Of a stretch of 64,000 nt of DNA, positions 17,503 through 26,121 are shown one piece after another (position 1 is the first letter of the stretch; every line of letters begins with the position of its first letter). The stretch is from Bacteroidales bacterium. Lineage in GTDB: Bacteria; Bacteroidota; Bacteroidia; Bacteroidales; Bacteroidaceae. Both the position numbers and the translations under genes were made by a program. Location: positions 283,256 through 347,255 of the forward strand of contig SUXQ01000001.1 of assembly GCA_015060905.1 (NCBI GenBank). The letters are read 5' to 3'. The notes beneath the pieces were generated by a model. It ran no database searches, was not told the DNA's origin, and saw only the letters and a program-made list of their open reading frames with translations.

Positions 17503-18606
17503 ATGGCACTATATCCCAAATTAATACTTGACGCGCTGACAAAGGTGCGCTACCCCGGCAACGGAAAAAATCTTGTCGAGGCGGACATGGTCGATGATAA
17601 TATCCGCATCGACGGCAACAAGGTAACCTTCTCTTTGATTTTTGAGAAACCTACCGACCCATTCATCCGCTCAGTGGTAAAGTCGGCCGAGACTGCTATT
17701 CTCACATACGTCGGTCCCGAGGTTGAGATTGTTGGTAACATCAGTGTGGTCAGTCGTCAGCAGGCGCGTCCCGAGGTTGGAAAATTTCTGCCACAGGTAA
17801 AGAATGTAATTGCAATATCCTCGGGTAAGGGTGGGGTAGGTAAGTCCACTGTTTCGTCCAACCTTGCAATTGCTCTTGCGCGCCTCGGCTATAAAGTGGG
17901 CTTGCTCGATGCTGATATTTTCGGCCCCTCAATTCCCAAAATGTTTAAGGTTGAGGATGCGCGCCCTTACAGCGAGCATAAGGATGGTCGCGACCTTATT
18001 GTACCCATTGAAAAATATGGTGTTAAGCTTCTGTCGATAGGCTTCTTTGTGGACCCCGAGCAGGCTGTATTGTGGCGCGGAGGAATGGCAAGCAATGCTC
18101 TGAAACAGCTTATTGCCGACGCAGATTGGGGCGACCTTGACTATTTTTTGATAGACCTTCCGCCCGGAACAAGCGACATTCATCTTACTGTCGTTCAGAG
18201 TCTTGCGCTTACGGGCGCGGTGGTTGTGACTACTCCTCAGGCAGTGTCGTTGGCTGCGGCCGTAAAGGGAATGAATATGTTCATGAACGACAAGGTAAAT
18301 GTGCCTATCTTGGGACTTATCGAGAATATGGCGTGGTTCACTCCTGCCGAGCTTCCCGAAAATCGCTACTATATTTTCGGACGCGAGGGCGGCGTGAAGG
18401 TAGCTCAGCAATATGGTGTTCCGGTGCTGGGACAGATTCCTCTTGTGCAGGCTATATGCGAGTGTAGTGACAACGGAGAGCCCATAGCTCTGCATCCCGA
18501 GACCCCCGACGGACAGGCCTTCTTGCGTCTTGCAGCCTCACTCGCCTATCACACTGAGCGTCGCAACGACGAGCAGCAACCTACAAAAATTGTAGAGACA
18601 CACTAA
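17503..18606 (+). CDS. mrp: Mrp/ApbC-type iron-sulfur cluster carrier ATPase
   Basis: This 367-residue protein has an N-terminal DUF59/MIP18 domain (about 1-90) and a P-loop ATPase domain. The deviant Walker [11 protein letters not shown] lies at about 107-116, with [15 protein letters not shown] and [18 protein letters not shown] following. Mrp proteins carry Fe-S clusters to target enzymes. The C-terminal CxxC that bridges clusters in ApbC is absent: the equivalent stretch reads [20 protein letters not shown] recall this replacement in other Bacteroidetes Mrp proteins, so it is probably lineage-wide. It lies between trmB and the U32 gene. Confidence 0.9.
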   Translation: MALYPKLILDALTKVRYPGNGKNLVEADMVDDNIRIDGNKVTFSLIFEKPTDPFIRSVVKSAETAILTYVGPEVEIVGNISVVSRQQARPEVGKFLPQVKNVIAISSGKGGVGKSTVSSNLAIALARLGYKVGLLDADIFGPSIPKMFKVEDARPYSEHKDGRDLIVPIEKYGVKLLSIGFFVDPEQAVLWRGGMASNALKQLIADADWGDLDYFLIDLPPGTSDIHLTVVQSLALTGAVVVTTPQAVSLAAAVKGMNMFMNDKVNVPILGLIENMAWFTPAELPENRYYIFGREGGVKVAQQYGVPVLGQIPLVQAICECSDNGEPIALHPETPDGQAFLRLAASLAYHTERRNDEQQPTKIVETH

Positions 18607-18612
18607 GCAAAT

Positions 18613-19884
18613 ATGATGAACGACTATAAAGGATTCGAAATAATGGCGCCGGTGGGCTCACGCGAGTCTCTTACCGCTGCTCTTCAGGTCGGTGCCGACT
18701 CAATATACTTCGGCATTGAGCATCTTAACATGCGTGCCCACTCGGCAAGTGCTTTTACCATAAGCGACCTGCGTGAGATTGCAAAAATTTGCGACGAGCG
18801 TGGCGTGAAAAGCTATCTGACGGTGAACACCATCATTTACGAAGATGATATTTTGTTGATGCACAAGATTGTGGATGCTGCAAAAGAGTCGGGAATTTCG
18901 GCTGTTATTGCTTCGGATATTGCTGTGCTGCAATATTGCAACGCCATAGGCATGGAGGTTCATCTATCCACGCAGCTTAATATCAGCAACAGCGAGGCTC
19001 TCAAATTTTACGCTCGTTTCGCGGACGTGGTTGTGCTTGCTCGTGAGCTTAACATGGAACAGGTAGAGGAGATTCATCGTGTGATTCTTGAAGAGAATAT
19101 ATGCGGTCCCAAAGGTGAGCTTATACGTATAGAAATGTTCTGTCACGGTGCGCTGTGTATGGCTGTGTCGGGAAAATGTTACCTGTCGTTGCATCAGTTG
19201 GGGCGCAGTGCCAATCGCGGACAGTGTATGCAGGTGTGCCGCCGAGGTTACATTGTGAAAGACCGCGAGAGTGATATTGAACTTGAGGTTGATAATAAAT
19301 ATATTATGTCGCCTAAAGACCTTAAGACAATCCGCTTTATGGACAGAATGATTAAGGCCGGGGTAAGGGTTTTTAAAATAGAGGGGCGTGCGCGCAGTGC
19401 CGAGTATGTGAGCACTGTCGTCGGTTGCTATAAAGAGGCTCTGAATGCCTGCTTACAGGGTACATTCACCGAGGAGAAGAAGGATGCTTGGGACGAACGT
19501 TTGGCAACTGTCTTCAACCGAGGCTTCTGGGACGGTTACTATTTGGGGCAGAAATTGGGCGAGTGGAGTAATATTTATGGCTCGCAGGCTACGGAGCGCA
19601 AAGTTTATATAGGAAAAGGTATAAAATATTTCTCGAAATTGGGCGTCGGCGAGTTTCTTATCGAGGCTGGAGAAATGCAGGTGGGCGACAAACTGCTTAT
19701 TACCGGCCCGACAACGGGTGCTGTCTATCTTACGCTCGAAGAGGCTCGTGTGGACTTAAGAGCAGTGCAGCGTGTTCCCAAAGGTTCGTATGTCTCGTTC
19801 AAAGTACCTGTAAAGGTGCGTCCCAACGATAAGCTCTATAAAGTGGTAAGCACTGTAAACGATAATTGCTCGTGCAATGATTAG
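18613..19884 (+). CDS. U32 family protein (peptidase U32 / TrhP-like)
   Basis: This 423-residue protein carries the U32 signature EMFCHGALCMAVSGKC at about residues 176-191, and the conserved APVGSRESLTAALQVGAD near the start. Members of this family were first called collagenases. Several (TrhP, RlhA) are now known to act in prephenate-dependent hydroxylation of tRNA U34 or 23S rRNA, probably with an Fe-S cluster held by conserved cysteines. The window gives GKCYLS and GQCMQVCRRGY cysteines. A tRNA role suits its place after trmB, but the exact substrate is unproven. It overlaps the next gene by 8 bases. Confidence 0.85.
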   Translation: MMNDYKGFEIMAPVGSRESLTAALQVGADSIYFGIEHLNMRAHSASAFTISDLREIAKICDERGVKSYLTVNTIIYEDDILLMHKIVDAAKESGISAVIASDIAVLQYCNAIGMEVHLSTQLNISNSEALKFYARFADVVVLARELNMEQVEEIHRVILEENICGPKGELIRIEMFCHGALCMAVSGKCYLSLHQLGRSANRGQCMQVCRRGYIVKDRESDIELEVDNKYIMSPKDLKTIRFMDRMIKAGVRVFKIEGRARSAEYVSTVVGCYKEALNACLQGTFTEEKKDAWDERLATVFNRGFWDGYYLGQKLGEWSNIYGSQATERKVYIGKGIKYFSKLGVGEFLIEAGEMQVGDKLLITGPTTGAVYLTLEEARVDLRAVQRVPKGSYVSFKVPVKVRPNDKLYKVVSTVNDNCSCND

Positions 19885-20773
19885 GCCGCAACCTTTACGC
19901 GTGGGCGACAAGGTTGCGATAGTTTCGCCTGCCGGGGCGTTGCAACAGCCTGAATTATTGAATATTGCTGCCGAAAGACTTGCTTCGTGGGGGTTGAGGG
20001 TGAATATTGCACCACATGCCTCGGCTCGTAACGGATATTTTGCCGGTAGTATTGAGGAGCGCACTGCGGATGTTCTTGCCATGCTGCGCGACGATAGCAT
20101 AAAAGCTCTTTTTTGCAGTTACGGAGGGTACGGTTGTGTACATCTGCTGCCACACATAGGCAACGAATTTGTGCGGCATCCAAAATGGATAATAGGCATG
20201 AGTGACTGTTCGGCGTTGTTGGCAGCTTGTGTAAACAGTGGCATTATGTCTCTGCACGCGGTACAGTGTCGTCATTTGGCACACAAAGGTAACGATGAAA
20301 GTTCGGAGTATCTGCGAAAAACATTGTTCGGATGGTTGCCGCGTTACTCTGTAAATGCGCATCCATTGAACCGTCAAGGTTGTGCAAATGGTACCCTCAT
20401 CGGTGGAAATTTATCGGTTCTCTCGGCGTTGATAAATACCCCTTATGACATTCTTAAGCCCGGAAATATTCTTTTTATAGAGGATATTAACGAACCGCTC
20501 TACAAAATAGAGCGTATGCTGTACACTTTAAAATATTCGGGCGTGCTAAGTTCGCTGAAAGCCCTTATCGTCGGAGGTTTTACCGACTGTAAAGAGAATA
20601 AGGATTTTGGCGGGACTGCTTACGAAATAATTTCTCGCATGGTCGGCGAGTATGACTATCCTGTATGCTTCGGCTTTCCTGTTGGTCATGGCGAGGAGTG
20701 TTACCCGCTTATCGAGGGTGCGACTATCTGTCTGGATATAAAAACAGAAGGCGTTGAGATAGCCTTCTGCTAA
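19877..20773 (+). CDS. LD-carboxypeptidase (peptidase family S66)
   Basis: This 298-residue protein belongs to family S66, whose members cleave the terminal D-Ala of the tetrapeptide in peptidoglycan recycling. The catalytic triad is visible: Ser109 in IIGMSDCSALL, Glu in LFIEDINEPLYKIERML and His in GFPVGHGEECYPL. There is no signal peptide, as in cytosolic LdcA. It overlaps the U32 gene by 8 bases and ends the plus-strand unit begun by ilvE. Convergent with the acyl-CoA ligase gene. Confidence 0.9.
   Translation: MIRPQPLRVGDKVAIVSPAGALQQPELLNIAAERLASWGLRVNIAPHASARNGYFAGSIEERTADVLAMLRDDSIKALFCSYGGYGCVHLLPHIGNEFVRHPKWIIGMSDCSALLAACVNSGIMSLHAVQCRHLAHKGNDESSEYLRKTLFGWLPRYSVNAHPLNRQGCANGTLIGGNLSVLSALINTPYDILKPGNILFIEDINEPLYKIERMLYTLKYSGVLSSLKALIVGGFTDCKENKDFGGTAYEIISRMVGEYDYPVCFGFPVGHGEECYPLIEGATICLDIKTEGVEIAFC
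20745..20769 (+). terminator. Weak hairpin at the end of the LD-carboxypeptidase gene
   Basis: CAGAAGGC (20745-20752) pairs with GCCTTCTG (20762-20769) around a 9-base loop, just before the stop codon. A T-rich but interrupted tract follows. It may terminate the ilvE unit, but it lacks a clean T-run. Confidence 0.3.
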
Positions 20774-20803
20774 TATAATATTGTCTGTGTGCAAGCGGGT
20801 TGC

Positions 20804-22438
20804 TTATGCATATTTGAACCTCTTGATACTTCCTTTCGGGGTCTTTGCGAACGCAACCTCTTGTAATTCGTAACTCGATATTTGCGAGAATGCGGGTATT
20901 GATTTATTGAGGATCGCAATATTTTCGTCCATAATATCTTTTATGCTCTCTGCGGGGACTTTGTCGGCTTCCATCAGGTCTGCATTAGGCACGATGAGGG
21001 CTATGAATTTTTCGCCGCGCTGCACTATCAGCGATTCTGCAATATAGGGTAATATGTTTAGTTTCACCTCAATCTCCTCGGGGTAAACATTCTCGCCGTT
21101 ACTGCCGAGCAGTAGGCTCTTGTTGCGTCCTACAAGGAACAGATTGTTCTCCTCGTCGATGGTGCCAAGGTCTCCTGTGCGGAACCATCCCTCCGGGGTG
21201 AATACTTCGCGGTCGGCCTCGGGGTTCTTATAGTATCCGATAAAGGTGTTGCTGCCTTTTACCATCACCTCGCCTACAATCTTGTGGGGGTTGGGCGAGT
21301 CAATCTCAATCTGCATGCAATCTACAAGCACTCCGCACGATTTTAGTTTGTATTTACCCAATTTGCCAAGTGAGATTGTGGGTCCGCACTCTGTCATTCC
21401 GTATCCTGTGACAAGGGGCAACTGTAATTTTTCTATCAGCATGTTTTCCAACTGCTCGGGAAGTGCAGCACCGCCGGTCACTATTACTTTTACCTTTCCA
21501 CCCATGTAGGTAAAAATTTTCTCTCTAAGCAACGAATAATACTCATTGCTGTTTTTTTCTATGTTGTTATACTCCTTATTGTTAGCTATTTCGATAGCAG
21601 TATATTCCGTTATTTTTTTGAGTACCAAAGGTACCATCATCACCACTGATGGCGAAACAATCTGCATAGCCTCTTTCAGAATAGAAGGTGCAGGCGGTAG
21701 ACAAAGTACAGTTAGGTGCATTCCCAGACACAGACAAGCGGTCATGTCGTACAACATTCCAAAAATGTGTGCAAAGGGTAATATGCTCAGGTAGTTGTCG
21801 CCTTTTCTGTAAGGAAAATATCTGGGAATAAGTTCTACGTTGCTGCTTATGTTGCGCACTGTCAGCATCACTCCTTTTGGGGTACCTGTCGAACCGGATG
21901 TGTAGTTTATGCAGCAAAGGTCGTCCATCGAACGATTCTTATACTCTACATTCTCGGCGTTCCATCCGTCGGGGTGAACATTTGCAAATAGAGTGTCAGC
22001 TTGTGAGTAAATTTCGGCAAAATTGTTGCGGCTCGCAAGCAGTTCCATATTTTTTATGTCTATTGCTGCAATAAGCTGCGGCATTTCCTCGAAACTCATT
22101 CCCTCGAAAATGGCCTTCTCGGTAAAAAGAATCTTTGTGTCCGAGTGATTGACCATATTCTGTGTGTCGGCAGGTGTGAATCCGTTGAACAGTTGGCACG
22201 ACACATAACCGCCCGATGTTACTGCCATAAAAGTGGTTGCCCAATTTGAACTGCTGCGAGCGTTTAGCGATATTTTGTCGCCCTCTTTCAATCCCGCTGC
22301 ACTCCACACAAGGTGCATCGTTTCGATTTTTTTCGCAAGTTCACCGTATGTGATTGCTTCACTCTTGTAGTCGTTTAGCGCGGGTCTGTCCCAACAGCTT
22401 TTTACACTCTCTTCAAATGTTTTTATAAAATATTGCAT
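20804..22438 (-). CDS. AMP-binding long-chain acyl-CoA ligase
   Basis: This 544-residue ANL-superfamily enzyme activates a carboxylic acid, probably a fatty acid, to an acyl-AMP and then acyl-CoA. Motifs in order: CCINYTSGSTGTPKGVML (P-loop A3), VTGYGMTECGPTIS (A5), WFRTGDLGTIDEENNLFLVGRNK (A7-A8), and the C-terminal lysine in FAKTPKGSIKRFKY (A10). It is a complete ligase without a signal peptide. Its promoter region carries a 35-bp dyad, described separately, that could bind a fatty-acid-responsive repressor. It is alone on its transcript as far as the sequence shows. Confidence 0.9.
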   Translation of the reverse strand: MQYFIKTFEESVKSCWDRPALNDYKSEAITYGELAKKIETMHLVWSAAGLKEGDKISLNARSSSNWATTFMAVTSGGYVSCQLFNGFTPADTQNMVNHSDTKILFTEKAIFEGMSFEEMPQLIAAIDIKNMELLASRNNFAEIYSQADTLFANVHPDGWNAENVEYKNRSMDDLCCINYTSGSTGTPKGVMLTVRNISSNVELIPRYFPYRKGDNYLSILPFAHIFGMLYDMTACLCLGMHLTVLCLPPAPSILKEAMQIVSPSVVMMVPLVLKKITEYTAIEIANNKEYNNIEKNSNEYYSLLREKIFTYMGGKVKVIVTGGAALPEQLENMLIEKLQLPLVTGYGMTECGPTISLGKLGKYKLKSCGVLVDCMQIEIDSPNPHKIVGEVMVKGSNTFIGYYKNPEADREVFTPEGWFRTGDLGTIDEENNLFLVGRNKSLLLGSNGENVYPEEIEVKLNILPYIAESLIVQRGEKFIALIVPNADLMEADKVPAESIKDIMDENIAILNKSIPAFSQISSYELQEVAFAKTPKGSIKRFKYA

Positions 22439-22470
22439 CGTTTTTTTATTTTAGTTTGGTTATTACGACG

Positions 22471-22478
22471 CAAATGTA
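22471..22478 (-). promoter_or_regulatory. -7 element for the acyl-CoA ligase gene
   Basis: The minus strand reads TACATTTG here, a full TAnnTTTG match, about 33 bp before the ligase start codon. No TTG sits at the ideal 19-21 bp; instead the region is filled by the dyad at 22494-22528. Confidence 0.45.
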
Positions 22479-22493
22479 GGAAGAAAAATTTTT

Positions 22494-22528
22494 CATATTG
22501 CACAAATATTGTCAATTTGTGCAATATG
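22494..22528. promoter_or_regulatory. Operator-like 14-bp inverted repeat upstream of the acyl-CoA ligase
   Basis: CATATTGCACAAAT (22494-22507) is perfectly repeated in inverse (22515-22528) around ATTGTCA. It lies 15 bp upstream of the -7 box, where the -33 contact would be. A terminator role for the thiL unit is possible but less likely, because the downstream tract mixes A and T runs. Confidence 0.5.
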
Positions 22529-22610
22529 TTGATAAAATTAATAAATATGGGGCAAAAAAGACTATTTTGGGGCGAAATTTGCTTGATTTTTTGCTCGAAT
22601 AGATGAAAAA

Positions 22611-22829
22611 TCACAATTTCATGATGCGATAGTAAAAGCCGATGGCTGCGACAATAAGTAAAATACCTATTGCCCCGTACAGCCATCGGCTCTTTTTCCT
22701 GCCTAAAGTTCGCACTACAGGCTCGGCGTTTCTTGTATTGAAAAACCACCCCCAATTTAGCAGTGCTGCCAATAGGGAAATTACTCCGGCAATGAGAAAA
22801 ATAGTTTGTATCAGATGATGAAAAAACAT
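22611..22829 (-). CDS. Small two-helix membrane protein, immunity 17-like
   Basis: This 72-residue protein has two transmembrane helices (about residues 4-25 and 49-67). The N-E-P-x-V-R-x-x-G-R-K-K-S-R-x-x-Y motif between them matches my memory of the Imm17 family. That family was defined as predicted immunity proteins in polymorphic toxin systems, but it is also common as orphan genes in Bacteroidetes. The start at 22829 (MFFHHLIQ) avoids overlap with thiL. No toxin gene is visible nearby, so an immunity role is doubtful here. It lies 14 bp after thiL. Confidence 0.6.
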   Translation of the reverse strand: MFFHHLIQTIFLIAGVISLLAALLNWGWFFNTRNAEPVVRTLGRKKSRWLYGAIGILLIVAAIGFYYRIMKL

Positions 22830-22843
22830 CTTTTTGCAGATTA

Positions 22844-23884
22844 TTAGCTTTTCGAATGATTCCAACCTTGAGCTTTAAGTTCCATTTCCACGCCGTCGCG
22901 AGTGATAAGGGCTGCGCCTAATTCCTCTTTTACAATGTGTCCTATAAGGCGCACGTCTTTCATGCTCGCAACTTTTTCGTGGTCGGCGATTGGCACAGTG
23001 AAAAGAAGTTCATAATCCTCTCCGCCGTTCAAGGCACATGTTATTACATTCATGTTCAGTTCCTCGGCCATCACCGCAGTCTGGTAGTCGATAGGAATCT
23101 TATCCTCGTATATTCGGCAGCCAACCTTGCTCTGCTTGCAAATGTGCATAAGTTCCGATGAAAGGCCGTCCGAAACGTCCATCATTGCAGTGGGGGTGAT
23201 GTTTGCTTCGCGCAGACGTTCAATAATATCGCGACGCGCCTCGGGCTTCAACTGACGTTCGAGAATATACTCTTTCCCGGCAAAGTCCGGTTGTATACCC
23301 TCTTTGTCCATTGTTGCAACCTTTTCTCGCTCAAGAAGTTGCAGCCCCATATATGCTGCTCCTAAGTCCCCCGATACACAAATAAGGTCGGTTACTTTTG
23401 CACCGCTGCGCTTCACACTTTTTCCCTTCGGAGCAGTGCCTATGGCTGTGATGCTGATGGCAAGGCCTGTGAGCGACGAGCTTGTGTCGCCGCCGACAAT
23501 GTCTACATTGTGTCGTTCGCACGCGAGTCTCAGCCCGGCATAAAAATCCTCAATATCTTCTATGCAAAATCTTTTGCTGAGCGCTATTGAGACTGTTATT
23601 TGCTTGGGGGTTCCGTTCATGGCGTATATGTCCGAAAGGTTCACCATTGCAGCTTTGTAACCCAAATGTTTAAGAGGAACGTATGTAAGGTCAAAGTGTA
23701 CGCCCTCCATTAAAAGGTCGGTGGTTACAAGCACCTCCTCATCCTCTTTGAATGCAAGGATGGCTGCGTCGTCACCCACCCCCATCAGTGTCTCTGCATT
23801 TACGGGGGTAATGCCCTCTGTCAAGTGCTCTATCAGTCCAAATTCGCCAAGCGTGGCAATTTCTGTTCTGTGTGTTTCGTTCAT
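22844..23884 (-). CDS. thiL: Thiamine-monophosphate kinase
   Basis: ThiL phosphorylates thiamine monophosphate to thiamine pyrophosphate. The 346-residue protein shows the family motifs GEFGLIEHL, GVGDDAAIL near residue 40, TTDLLMEGVHFDL, IVGGDTSSS, MDVSDGLSSELMHI and NGGEDYELLFTVP. It sits inside a minus-strand unit with purine nucleoside phosphorylase (6 bp apart) and lpxK. No TPP riboswitch is visible upstream, which fits its place within an operon. Confidence 0.93.
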   Translation of the reverse strand: MNETHRTEIATLGEFGLIEHLTEGITPVNAETLMGVGDDAAILAFKEDEEVLVTTDLLMEGVHFDLTYVPLKHLGYKAAMVNLSDIYAMNGTPKQITVSIALSKRFCIEDIEDFYAGLRLACERHNVDIVGGDTSSSLTGLAISITAIGTAPKGKSVKRSGAKVTDLICVSGDLGAAYMGLQLLEREKVATMDKEGIQPDFAGKEYILERQLKPEARRDIIERLREANITPTAMMDVSDGLSSELMHICKQSKVGCRIYEDKIPIDYQTAVMAEELNMNVITCALNGGEDYELLFTVPIADHEKVASMKDVRLIGHIVKEELGAALITRDGVEMELKAQGWNHSKS

Positions 23885-23890
23885 ATATTA

Positions 23891-24700
23891 TTATGACCTG
23901 TTTATAAGTTCTTTGAAGATGGTTGTCATTCTGGGCTGTGCTTCGTCGGCGGCCTTCTGTACCTCTTCGTGGCTAACCTCGACAACAACGCCTTCGAGTC
24001 CAAGGTCTGTAATTACAGAAATTCCGAATACTCTTATGCCGCAGTGACGTGCAACAATAACCTCGGGAACTGTGGACATTCCCACTGCGTCACCACCCAT
24101 TCTGTGGAACATTACATACTCGGCGGGAGTTTCGAAAGTGGGGCCTTGTGTGCCTAAATATACACCCTCCATCACTCTGATGCCCTTTTCGGCAGCAACC
24201 TCTTTTGCTTTTGCGATAAGTTCGGGGTCGTAGGCTTTGCTCATGTCAGGGAAACGGTCGCCATACTCGATGTTCTTTCCGCGCAAGGGGTGCTCGGGGA
24301 AGGTGTTAATATGGTCTTTTATTATCATCAGGTCGCCGATGATAAAGTCGGGGTTCATACCTCCGGCTGCATTAGACACGAAGAGGGTCTTAATTCCAAG
24401 CTCGCGCATTACTCTTACGGGGAAGGTAACCTCTTTCATCGAATATCCCTCGTAGTAGTGGAAACGCCCCTGCATTGCCATAATGTCCTTGTTGCCCAGC
24501 TTTCCGAAGATGAGCTTGCCCGAGTGTCCCTCGACAGTCGATAGGGGAAAGTTGGGAATATCTTTGTATTGAACTTCGTACTTTTCGGTTATTTCGTTTA
24601 CAAGGCTGCCGAGTCCTGTACCCAGAATGATGGCAGTCTCGGGCTGAGTCTTCATTACAGACTTCAAAAATTCAGCGGTCTCTTTGATTTTTTCTAACAT
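23891..24700 (-). CDS. Purine nucleoside phosphorylase (class I, trimeric type)
   Basis: This 269-residue enzyme phosphorolyses inosine and guanosine to the free base and ribose 1-phosphate. Family motifs: ILGTGLGSLVNEI (phosphate binding, about residue 26), MQGRFHYYEGYSMKEV, FVSNAAGGMNPDFIIGDLMII, and VGMSTVPEVIVARHCGIRVFGIS. The active-site Asn/Glu region resembles the trimeric PunA/DeoD2 group rather than hexameric DeoD. Its start overlaps the lpxK 3' end by 29 bases, so the two are coupled. Confidence 0.92.
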   Translation of the reverse strand: MLEKIKETAEFLKSVMKTQPETAIILGTGLGSLVNEITEKYEVQYKDIPNFPLSTVEGHSGKLIFGKLGNKDIMAMQGRFHYYEGYSMKEVTFPVRVMRELGIKTLFVSNAAGGMNPDFIIGDLMIIKDHINTFPEHPLRGKNIEYGDRFPDMSKAYDPELIAKAKEVAAEKGIRVMEGVYLGTQGPTFETPAEYVMFHRMGGDAVGMSTVPEVIVARHCGIRVFGISVITDLGLEGVVVEVSHEEVQKAADEAQPRMTTIFKELINRS

Positions 24701-25721
24701 AATCGACTATTATTTGGTTAAACATTGTTTCTTCTTCTATTATTCTTACTTTTATGGGTATTGTGTAGATATTCTCCTTTATAATAATAGGTAGGTCGTT
24801 GCGTCCGACGATTCTTTCTGCATCTTTTTCAGTGGTTATTATTATTTTGTTTCCCGATGGCAACGATGCGAATTTTGCGGCAATCTCTTTTAGTTCGTTG
24901 CTTGTAAAATGATGATGGTCGGGGTACTTCATCAGTGTGACGCTTGCCCCTCTTTGTTCAAGCTCTTTTTTTAGAGGCTCGGGACGGGCAATGCCTGTCA
25001 GCAACAGTATTTCCGAATTTTTATCTATCCTGCATCTGCTCTTTTGGGTGTCGAAAATAGCAACAGGCTCGTCGTAACATACGGTCGAAAAGAATATTGG
25101 TGTATCTTTTTTTGTTCCTAATTTTTTTCTTATGCTCTCTCTCTCCTTTTCACTAATATCTGCCGGACATTTTGTTACAATCACTGCGTGGGCGCGCTTA
25201 ATACCGTTTGCCGGCTCGCGCAGTCTGCCGAAAGGCAGCACATGGTCGCGCCACGTGGGGCGGTTGCAGTCTACAAGCACAATGCTCAGTCCCGGCGTAA
25301 CGTAACGGTGCTGAAAAGCATCGTCAAGCAATATTACCTGCGGCTTATTCTTTTCTTTTAGTAGTTGGATTATTCCATTCGCCCGTTTTTCGTCTACGGC
25401 AACGGTAATCGAGGGGAACTTTTTCTTTATCTGTGCAGGCTCGTCACCAATATCTGTTGCATTGTATTCCTCGGCCGCCTTGAAAAATCCTTTTGTCTTT
25501 CGGCGGTAGCCTCGGCTGAGGGTGGCAATGTTAAATTCATCTTTTAACAGATTGACAATATACTCGATGTGTGGCGTTTTTCCCGTTCCGCCAACAGTAA
25601 GGTTGCCCACCGAAATTATCGGCAGATTGAAACTTTTACTTTCGAGCCATCCTGCGTCAAAAGCAAAATTTCTGATGGTAACCACCCAACAGTAAGGGTT
25701 TATATAGTCAATCAGTCTCAT
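24672..25721 (-). CDS. lpxK: Tetraacyldisaccharide 4'-kinase LpxK
   Basis: LpxK phosphorylates the lipid A disaccharide precursor at the inner membrane. The 349-residue product opens with MRLIDYINPYCWVVTIRN, a membrane-associated helix, then Walker A VGNLTVGGTGKTP, GDEPAQIKKKF, ILLDDAFQHRYV and VTKCPADIS. The ATG at 25721 is favoured over one seven codons upstream because it begins the conserved helix. A minus-strand TATCTTCG at 25745-25752 is a possible -7 element for the whole unit of lpxK, nucleoside phosphorylase, thiL and the small membrane protein. Confidence 0.92.
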   Translation of the reverse strand: MRLIDYINPYCWVVTIRNFAFDAGWLESKSFNLPIISVGNLTVGGTGKTPHIEYIVNLLKDEFNIATLSRGYRRKTKGFFKAAEEYNATDIGDEPAQIKKKFPSITVAVDEKRANGIIQLLKEKNKPQVILLDDAFQHRYVTPGLSIVLVDCNRPTWRDHVLPFGRLREPANGIKRAHAVIVTKCPADISEKERESIRKKLGTKKDTPIFFSTVCYDEPVAIFDTQKSRCRIDKNSEILLLTGIARPEPLKKELEQRGASVTLMKYPDHHHFTSNELKEIAAKFASLPSGNKIIITTEKDAERIVGRNDLPIIIKENIYTIPIKVRIIEEETMFNQIIVDYVRKNQRDR

Positions 25722-25958
25722 AATGAATTTTTGACAATGCAACGCGAAGATAACAATTTTTCCTTTCTTATATATAATATTCTCGTCGAAATTGCCGTTT
25801 TTGTAGTGTAAAATGATGCAAAGGCAAAAATGTTTTTCTTTTTTTTGTTTAAATAGCAGTTTTATTGAAAAAAAAGGTTACTTTTGTGGCGAAATAGTGC
25901 GCGTATTATAAAATTTTTGTAACTTGCGCCGAGTTTCCGGTATATAATGAGTATACAA
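25722..25958. other. Intergenic region between lpxK and tRNA-Ser
   Basis: AT-rich spacer with divergent transcription. TACTTTTG at 25879-25886 matches TAnnTTTG on the plus strand about 70 bp before the tRNA but lacks a TTG partner. Nothing else is recognised. Confidence 0.4.
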
Positions 25959-26046
25959 GGAAAGGTGCTCGAGTGGCTGAAGAGGCACGCCTGGAAAGCG
26001 TGTATACGCCAAAAGCGTATCGGGGGTTCGAATCCCCCTCTTTCCG
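25959..26046 (+). tRNA. tRNA-Ser (anticodon GGA)
   Basis: An 88-base class II tRNA: acceptor stem GGAAAGG with TCTTTCC, D-arm GCTCGAGTGGCTGAAGAGGC, anticodon arm CACGC-ctGGAaa-GCGTG, a long variable arm (TATACGCCAAAAGCGTA), and T-arm GGGGGTTCGAATCCCCC. The large variable arm marks it as serine. Discriminator G is followed by CAG, so CCA is not encoded. Confidence 0.97.
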
Positions 26047-26121
26047 CAGATGCTGAAAATTAACGCATTAGAGATATAATTATAAACTATTTAAAATAAC
26101 AATTTCTAAAATTAACACACA

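Noticed and set aside
23885..25721. A TPP riboswitch for thiL
   Set aside because: No THI-element core (such as CTGAGA ... ACCTGATCTGG) was found upstream of thiL or lpxK; thiL is internal to an operon.
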